Assembly: GCF_000196455.1 (NCBI RefSeq)
Contig: NC_014614.1
Span: 1,658,001 to 1,722,000 of the forward strand
Origin: Acetoanaerobium sticklandii
GTDB taxonomy: Bacteria; Bacillota; Clostridia; Peptostreptococcales; Filifactoraceae
Reading direction: 5' to 3'
Length of the DNA: 64,000 nt
The notes beneath the pieces were generated by a model. The model was not told where the DNA came from. It saw only the letters and a list, made by a program, of their open reading frames with translations, and did no database searches. Below are positions 58,777 to 64,000 of this stretch, piece after piece (position 1 is the first letter of the stretch; each line of letters opens with the position of its first letter). The translations under genes and the position numbers were made by a program.

Positions 58777-58808
58777 AAATGTTTAATCTTTATTTAGATT
58801 AAACATTT
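58777..58808. repeat. 13-bp perfect inverted repeat upstream of cheV
   Basis: AAATGTTTAATCT and AGATTAAACATTT with a 6-base T/A loop. It lies in the 357-bp gap between efp and cheV. No T-run follows, so an operator or RNA hairpin is possible. The remainder of the gap is AT-rich with no coding signal. Confidence 0.7.
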
Positions 58809-58912
58809 GTTGTAAAAATTTATTAACTGGGTATATTTAAATCATATCAATAGTAAAAAACAACTAAATTCATTTTTAAAAATTAATAAACTATTATTTA
58901 GGAGGGAATACC

Positions 58913-59842
58913 ATGACAGAAGACAAAAAAGGGATATTGCTTGAAACGGGAACAGGAGAGCTTGAAATTCTTGAATTTACTGTAAAAAACACACATTATG
59001 CAATTAATGTAATAAAAATCAAAGAAATATTGGAGATTGATTATGTTACAAAAGTTCCAAAATCAAATCCAGCCTTAATAGGCTTAACTATGGTTCGTGG
59101 TGATGTAATTCCTCTTATAGACATGAATTATGTACTTGAAAAGGAATTTACTCCTATTAATGGAAAAATTAAAACTCTTCTTTGTGAGTTCAATCAATTG
59201 AAAGTTGCTTTTTGCGTAGATGAAGTTCATGGTATTCATAGAATCGGCTGGAATTTAATAAAAAAACCAGATATGGTCATTGAAAATAGTGATTCTTTAA
59301 TAATAGGAAACATAACCCTAGGAGAAAGGATCATAATGCTGTTAGACTTCGAAAAAATTGTAACTGATATTGCTCCTTCTACTGGTATAAACGAAAGCCG
59401 TATAGGAAATATAACCAAGAAGGACCGTTTAGGTATAAAATTGATTCTTTCTGATGATTCTCCTATGATACGTCAGCTTTTAGATGATGTATTAACTAAA
59501 GCAGGCTTTGGTAATATGAAATTTTTTAATGACGGTCAGCAAGCATGGCATTATTTAGATAACTTGGTAGAAGAAAAAGGAGAGCGTTTTATTGAAGATG
59601 TTCAAATATTAATTACAGATATAGAAATGCCTCAAATGGATGGCCATACACTTACAAGAAAAATAAAAGAACATAAAATACTAAGAACGCTTCCTGTAAT
59701 AATATTCTCATCTCTTATAACTGATGATTTAAAGCATAAAGGCTTATCAGTAAAGGCTGATGCTCAGATGAGTAAACCAGAGGTTGAAAACTTAGTAAAT
59801 GTTATTGATAAACTAATAGAAAAAATTAATAACGAAAGCTAA
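58913..59842 (+). CDS. cheV: Chemotaxis protein CheV (CheW-REC fusion), 309 aa
   Basis: N-terminal CheW domain (LEILEFTVKNTHYAINVIKIKEILEI ... GLTMVRGDVIPLIDMNYVL). C-terminal receiver (LILSDDSPMIRQLLDDVLTKAGF, then phospho-acceptor in LITDIEMPQMDGHTL, SSLITDDLKHKG). It couples receptors to CheA and adapts by phosphorylation. AGGAGGGAATACC before ATG. Shows the host is or was motile. Confidence 0.97.
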   Translation: MTEDKKGILLETGTGELEILEFTVKNTHYAINVIKIKEILEIDYVTKVPKSNPALIGLTMVRGDVIPLIDMNYVLEKEFTPINGKIKTLLCEFNQLKVAFCVDEVHGIHRIGWNLIKKPDMVIENSDSLIIGNITLGERIIMLLDFEKIVTDIAPSTGINESRIGNITKKDRLGIKLILSDDSPMIRQLLDDVLTKAGFGNMKFFNDGQQAWHYLDNLVEEKGERFIEDVQILITDIEMPQMDGHTLTRKIKEHKILRTLPVIIFSSLITDDLKHKGLSVKADAQMSKPEVENLVNVIDKLIEKINNES

Positions 59843-59942
59843 CAAATTGATTTATAAACTTATTTCATTGTAATTTAAACTCCATCAATTATAGATATCA
59901 TTTATTAATTACAAACTTCATGAACCTTGTTTTACTAACATT

Positions 59943-59992
59943 AATAAAGAGATTGAATTTTAAGCGTCTTGCTAATTTTCAATCTCTTTATT
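59943..59992. terminator. Bidirectional terminator between cheV and dut
   Basis: AATAAAGAGATTGAA and TTCAATCTCTTTATT form a 15-bp perfect stem around a 20-nt loop with an inner AGC/GCT pair. Convergent genes on both sides. Confidence 0.75.
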
Positions 59993-60045
59993 ATATCAAC
60001 AGTAAATTTCAGTAAAATTATTTAAAGATACTATTTCATATTTAA

Positions 60046-60480
60046 TTATTTTACCCCTGTGCTTCCATGACCACCTCTATTTTGGTTTTGTAATTCATTG
60101 ACAAACAAAACCTTAACAACTTCCATTTGTCTAACAATTCGGAACTGACAAATCCTATCTCCTTTTTCAATTACAGTATCTCTTAGTGCATATGCAGGAA
60201 AGAACCAATAGTCTTCATTTCCACTGTATGTGTTATCAATTATTCCCATTGAGTTAGTTTGTATAATCCCATAATTTTTAAACGTTGAGCTTCTAGGCAG
60301 TATATGCGCCTCAAATCCTTCAGGTAGCTCTAATGCGAATCCTAATGGTATGAGTTTAAAATCTCCTTGTTTCATTTTTATGCGCTCTGCAGTTCTCAAA
60401 TCTATCCAATTTGATTTTCCTTCTATAAATTCAAATTCTTGCTGAACACCTTCTTTTAGCTTAACTTTAATTTCTAACAT
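60046..60480 (-). CDS. dut: Trimeric dUTPase, 144 aa
   Basis: Five motifs: PLGFALELPEGFEAHILPRSSTFKN, GIIQTNSMGIIDNTYSGNEDYW, EKGDRICQFRIVRQM and NRGGHGSTG. Hydrolyses dUTP. It is encoded alone between cheV and the symporter. Slightly different from house E. coli type (gap YWFFPAYALRDT), close to phage/clostridial dUTPases. Confidence 0.95.
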   Translation of the reverse strand: MLEIKVKLKEGVQQEFEFIEGKSNWIDLRTAERIKMKQGDFKLIPLGFALELPEGFEAHILPRSSTFKNYGIIQTNSMGIIDNTYSGNEDYWFFPAYALRDTVIEKGDRICQFRIVRQMEVVKVLFVNELQNQNRGGHGSTGVK

Positions 60481-60590
60481 ATGAAACCTCGTTTCTTTTT
60501 TTAATATTAATATATATAATAATATTTTACATGAAAAACTGTTAAGATAATATATTAAAATGTCAAGTTTATTATATCTTCGTACCTATT

Positions 60591-60621
60591 TTTTTCATAA
60601 AAAAAGTTTTTTTATGAAAAA
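60591..60621. repeat. AT-only 15-bp inverted repeat upstream of the symporter
   Basis: TTTTTCATAAAAAAA-G-TTTTTTTATGAAAAA. It lies just upstream of the predicted symporter promoter and may act as terminator of something or as a bent-DNA site. Confidence 0.6.
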
Positions 60622-60635
60622 TTTTGCTTACTTGA

Positions 60636-60665
60636 TTGACTAATACTTATACAAAATGATAGAAT
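60636..60665 (+). promoter_or_regulatory. Promoter of the alanine/glycine symporter
   Basis: TTGACT at 60636-60641 and TAGAAT at 60660-60665, spacer 18 bp; about 98 bp of leader before ATG. Confidence 0.6.
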
Positions 60666-60763
60666 TCACTTGTAGCAATTATGAAAACTTTCAGAAAATG
60701 ACATTTTTTCTTAAAGCACACTTCATAATTATTACAAATTTGAACTTATAAGGAGGTACGTGT

Positions 60764-62221
60764 ATGCAAGGAATCGTAGATTTTCTTAACGGTATTATTT
60801 GGAGTAACGCACTTATTTATTTATGTCTTGGTGCGGGAGTTTATTTTTCAGTAATCTTAAAATTCCCACAGGTGAGATTAATCAAGGACATGATTCACCA
60901 AATGTTAAATGGTGAAGCATCAGAAAATGGAGTTTCTTCATTCCAAGGCTTTGCTATGGCTCTTGGTGGAAGAGTTGGTACAGGTAACATCGCTGGGGTT
61001 GCTACAGCAATCGGAACTGGTGGTCCTGGAGCAGTATTTTGGATGTGGGCAATCGCTTTCCTTGGAGCAGGTTCAGCTTACATAGAGTCAGCTCTTGCAC
61101 AGGTTTATAAAGAAGAAGTTGACGGCGAGTATCGTGGAGGTCCTTCTTACTATATTGAAAAAGGACTTGGAATCAAATGGTATGCAATTCTATTTGCTAT
61201 TTGCGCTATATTTGGAGTTGGGGTATTTTTACCAGGAGTACAGGCTAACAGTATAGCAAGCTCAATGAACACTGCATTTGGAATCTCTCCTGCAATAACT
61301 GGAGCTATCGTAGTTGCTCTTCTAGGATTCATCATCTTCGGAGGAACAAAGCGTATAGGTAAAGCTGCTGAGCTTATAGTTCCATTTATGGCTATTGCTT
61401 ATATCATAGTTGCACTTATTATTATATTCATGAATATCACTATGCTTCCTGATATAATTTCTCTTATTTTCCGTTCAGCTTTTGGAGCTGACGCTGCATT
61501 TGGTGGTATCTTAGGAACTGCTATTCAGTGGGGAGTAAAAAGAGGTATCTACTCAAACGAGGCTGGACAAGGTACAGGACCTATGGCTGCTGCTGCTGCT
61601 GAGGTTTCTCACCCTGCAAAGCAAGGTTTAGTTCAAGCTTTCTCTGTATATGTTGATACATTATTTGTTTGTTCAGCTACAGCTTTTATGATTCTTATCA
61701 CTGGTATGTACAATGTTAAAGATGGAGCAGATGGCTTCATAGTAGAAAACCTCCCTGGCGTAGAGATTGGACCTGCTTACACACAAATGGCAGTAAATAC
61801 TCTTATCCCTGGTTTTGGTCAAGCTTTCGTAGCAATCGCACTTTTCTTCTTTGCTTTTACTACTCTACTAGCTTACTACTACTATGCAGAAACAAACGTT
61901 GCTTACCTTTTCAAAGGTTCAAAAAATCACAAAACATATTTCTTAATTACTAAAATCGCTCTTCTTGCTATGACATTCTTTGGTGCAGTTAGAACAGCTG
62001 ATTTAGCTTGGGCAATGGGTGATATCGGTGTTGGAGCAATGGCTTGGTTAAATATTATAGCAATAATACTATTAACTAAGACAGGTGTTGGTACCCTTAA
62101 GGACTACGAAAAACAGAAAAAAGAAGGAAAAGATCCAATCTACGAGCCAGAAACTCTTGGCGTTAAAAACGCAGATACTTGGAAAGTTATCGCTGCTAGA
62201 TACAAAAAGAAAATTTCATAA
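60764..62221 (+). CDS. Alanine/glycine:cation symporter (AGCS family), 485 aa
   Basis: Multi-helix transporter with the AGCS signature GFAMALGGRVGTGNIAGVATAIGTGGPGAVFWMW near residue 60, followed by ESALAQVYKE and GGPSYYIEKG; the later GIYSNEAGQGTGPMAAAAAEVSHP is also diagnostic. Imports alanine or glycine with Na+ or H+. AAGGAGGTACGTGT upstream. Fits amino-acid fermentation. Confidence 0.96.
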   Translation: MQGIVDFLNGIIWSNALIYLCLGAGVYFSVILKFPQVRLIKDMIHQMLNGEASENGVSSFQGFAMALGGRVGTGNIAGVATAIGTGGPGAVFWMWAIAFLGAGSAYIESALAQVYKEEVDGEYRGGPSYYIEKGLGIKWYAILFAICAIFGVGVFLPGVQANSIASSMNTAFGISPAITGAIVVALLGFIIFGGTKRIGKAAELIVPFMAIAYIIVALIIIFMNITMLPDIISLIFRSAFGADAAFGGILGTAIQWGVKRGIYSNEAGQGTGPMAAAAAEVSHPAKQGLVQAFSVYVDTLFVCSATAFMILITGMYNVKDGADGFIVENLPGVEIGPAYTQMAVNTLIPGFGQAFVAIALFFFAFTTLLAYYYYAETNVAYLFKGSKNHKTYFLITKIALLAMTFFGAVRTADLAWAMGDIGVGAMAWLNIIAIILLTKTGVGTLKDYEKQKKEGKDPIYEPETLGVKNADTWKVIAARYKKKIS

Positions 62222-62244
62222 TTTAAATTTATAAAGTAAAAAAC

Positions 62245-62272
62245 GGCTTGCATTTATGCAAGCCATTTTTTA
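62245..62272. terminator. Shared terminator of symporter and racemase genes
   Basis: GGCTTGCAT-TT-ATGCAAGCC, with A-run in front and T-run behind, so it works for both strands. Confidence 0.92.
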
Positions 62273-62274
62273 CT

Positions 62275-62976
62275 TTAGTATTTATTTTCAACAATAGCCT
62301 CTATTGCTACATCCATAGGATCGATTAACGGAATATCAAAATGGTAAGAATTTAAAACAAGTCCTATCTCTGTACAGCCAGCTATGAGCATCTGAGCTCC
62401 ATTTTTTATCAAAATTTCACCAGTTTCAACTAGCATATCTATTGGTTTCCCTTCGATTACTCCACTTTTTATTCCGTACTGTGGAGAATAAATAGCCTGC
62501 ATTACTTTGTTTGTTTGGATATCTTCATCAGGATAGATTAAATTATAATCACTTAGATATTTATCGAACAATCCAGTTCTTAGAGTTCCGCTTGTTGCTA
62601 AAATACCAATACTTTTTATGTCAGGATAGTTAGTTTTTATATAAATATCAAGTTCTCTTAATGCGTTTAATATTGGAAATTTTACACTTTCTTGAATATC
62701 ATCTATAAAATAATGAGCTGTGATACAAGGAATACAAGCAACATCTACTTTTGCACATTCAAGTGTTTTTGCAGTCTCTATAAGAGCTGGAACTGGATTT
62801 TCTCCGTTCCCGAAGATTGCACTAGTTCTGTCTGGAATTTTACTATTGCTATCCATAATCACTCTAAAATGATCTTGATCTGTTTTTGAAGGGGTAGCTT
62901 TTATTAGCTTAAAGTAGAAGTGTGCAGTAGCTTCTGGCCCCATCCCTCCAAGAATTCCTATTATTTTATCATTCAT
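62275..62976 (-). CDS. Aspartate/glutamate racemase family protein, 233 aa
   Basis: I chose ATG 62976 behind AAGAGGTTACAGCA; the upstream GTG would overlap the Mur ligase. IIGILGGMGPEATAHFYFKLI is the N-terminal signature. Catalytic cysteines in DVACIPCITAHYF (near residue 83) and MLIAGCTEIGLVL (near 194). It racemises Asp or a similar amino acid without cofactor. Operon with a Mur ligase-like gene. Confidence 0.93.
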   Translation of the reverse strand: MNDKIIGILGGMGPEATAHFYFKLIKATPSKTDQDHFRVIMDSNSKIPDRTSAIFGNGENPVPALIETAKTLECAKVDVACIPCITAHYFIDDIQESVKFPILNALRELDIYIKTNYPDIKSIGILATSGTLRTGLFDKYLSDYNLIYPDEDIQTNKVMQAIYSPQYGIKSGVIEGKPIDMLVETGEILIKNGAQMLIAGCTEIGLVLNSYHFDIPLIDPMDVAIEAIVENKY

Positions 62977-63001
62977 TGCTGTAACCTCTTTCTTATTATC
63001 T

Positions 63002-64000
63002 TTACTCAATTCCACACACTCTATGCTTTAGTGGTTCAAATAATTCATCCTCAGATATAGATGGATTCATTATTTTTAGTTTTTTAAGTGCTATACTAGC
63101 GCCATAATCCATTCCTTGGCAACCAGCAAGAAGAATTACATCATCTTCTTTAGCCCTATTTAAAGCTTCACCAATAGCATCAGAAAGATGTTCATATAAC
63201 TCAAGCTTTAACTTCGAACTATTAATAATTTCGCTAAACACTGCTTCTTCTTCATCAGTCACTATATCTTTTTCTGTTGTGTAATCTGCACTTTTAGTAG
63301 CAATAATTTCAGATAAATTAAGCTTTTTCGCCCATGTAACTATTGCCTGAGCATTTTCATTATTTACAATAGGCCCTCTTGAACCTCTTATGGCATATAC
63401 AAGATGTAATTTATTGTATTTCATAAAATTAAGTGTTTCCATAGTAACATCTATATTTCCAGCATTTGCAAAATGATCATCGATTATTTTAAAATCATTT
63501 TCATATATAAACTCAAATCTTCTTTCTACGCCTTTAAAGTTTAAAAAACTTTCTTGTATTACATCTATAGGTACCTTGCAAATTAGTGCAGCAGCAATTG
63601 CCGCCATAGCATTATATACGCTGTGATATCCTGGCACTGAAAGGGATATCTCGAAGCTCTGATTCATATATAAATATCCATTTATTGAAAATAGTTTAGA
63701 AATTTCTACTGTAAATTTACCTCTTCCTGATGATAAATCAAGATTTTTGCACAGTATCATAGCATTATCATTATTAACTCCATAAGTAAGTACATTAGCC
63801 TCAGTCTTATTAACAAGAGATGCAGCTTCTTCACAATCCATATTGAGTATAGCCCAGCTACCCTTCTTTGCATTAGTAATCAAACTCGATTTCAATGCTA
63901 CATAGTTTTCAAAGGTTTCATGAAGATCAATGTGCTCTCTGCTAATATTGTTAAAAATAACGATGTCGTAATCAATCCCAGCAATCCTGTCAAGCTCAAT
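63002..64000 (-). CDS. Mur-ligase-family protein (MurE-like), partial, 5' end beyond the window
   Basis: The frame is open through base 64000; the first visible residues are IELDRIAGIDYDIVIFNNISREHIDLHETFENY, a MurE-like central-domain pattern. Further on: SVPGYHSVYNAMAAIAAALICKVP, then FKGVERRFEFIYEND and DDHFANAGNIDVTMETLNF, of central and C-terminal Mur domains. The ATP loop should be in the missing part. It is followed within 25 bp by a racemase, so it may add a D-amino acid. Substrate unknown. Confidence 0.85.
   Translation of the reverse strand: MELDRIAGIDYDIVIFNNISREHIDLHETFENYVALKSSLITNAKKGSWAILNMDCEEAASLVNKTEANVLTYGVNNDNAMILCKNLDLSSGRGKFTVEISKLFSINGYLYMNQSFEISLSVPGYHSVYNAMAAIAAALICKVPIDVIQESFLNFKGVERRFEFIYENDFKIIDDHFANAGNIDVTMETLNFMKYNKLHLVYAIRGSRGPIVNNENAQAIVTWAKKLNLSEIIATKSADYTTEKDIVTDEEEAVFSEIINSSKLKLELYEHLSDAIGEALNRAKEDDVILLAGCQGMDYGASIALKKLKIMNPSISEDELFEPLKHRVCGIE

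Noticed and set aside
60591..60621. AT-only inverted repeat as a strong rho-independent terminator
   Set aside because: The stem has almost no G-C pairs and would be weak; kept only as a repeat.

Overview
The window is AT-rich, low-GC Firmicutes DNA. The host is most likely a motile, amino-acid-fermenting member of the Clostridia. The order efp, a CD1247-like gene, rnc, radical SAM gene, smc, ftsY, ylxM, ffh, rpsP, khpA, rimM, trmD, rplS, rbgA, rnhB, then FliK/FlhB-like genes, yraN and comM resembles the Peptostreptococcaceae (Clostridioides/Acetoanaerobium type). The genus is my inference from synteny and protein style, not from a database match. There are two regions: an integrated contractile-tailed prophage (1 to about 41,640, left end outside the window) and host housekeeping chromosome (about 41,640 to 64,000).

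The prophage is PBSX / phiCD119-like (Myoviridae morphology). Read right to left on the minus strand it has: a lysis-lysogeny switch (about 33.8-35.0 kb); a small early region; replication and recombination genes (SbcC-like ATPase, RecT, metallo-beta-lactamase-fold protein, Lin1244/DUF4373-type replication protein); two DNA methyltransferases with HNH and zinc-ribbon proteins; SSB; a dUTPase/MazG-like enzyme; DUF1064; a Com-like zinc finger; a late sigma-like regulator; terminase; a portal fused to a head-morphogenesis domain; protease/scaffold; capsid; connectors; sheath; tube; a frameshifted tail chaperone; tape measure; LysM/XkdQ/XkdS/baseplate J; tail fibre; and the start of the lysis cassette. 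The lysogeny arm is on the plus strand: CI-like repressor, ImmA-like peptidase, stand-alone HSDR_N nuclease, a ZIP metal transporter, three AT-rich genes of unknown function and a large serine integrase. Two further independent transcription units (395-1084, minus; 6554-7453, plus) have their own promoter and terminator and behave like morons. The second lies against the direction of the tail operon.

The right prophage end is visible. The integrase 3' end runs into comM, whose minus-strand reading frame stops right after the NPCPC motif. The prophage has therefore split comM, and host DNA supplies the last codons and the stop of the integrase. A LexA-type box sits directly upstream of the integrase. 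Strong cis elements include an operator array with a consensus promoter in its middle, a -1 frameshift site in the tail chaperone gene, and terminators directly after the capsid and tail-tube genes.

The chromosomal part holds translation, secretion and segregation genes on the minus strand, then cheV (plus), dut (minus), an alanine/glycine:cation symporter (plus), and an aspartate/glutamate racemase with a Mur-ligase-family gene (minus) that runs off the right edge. I saw no rRNA, tRNA, CRISPR array or insertion sequence.
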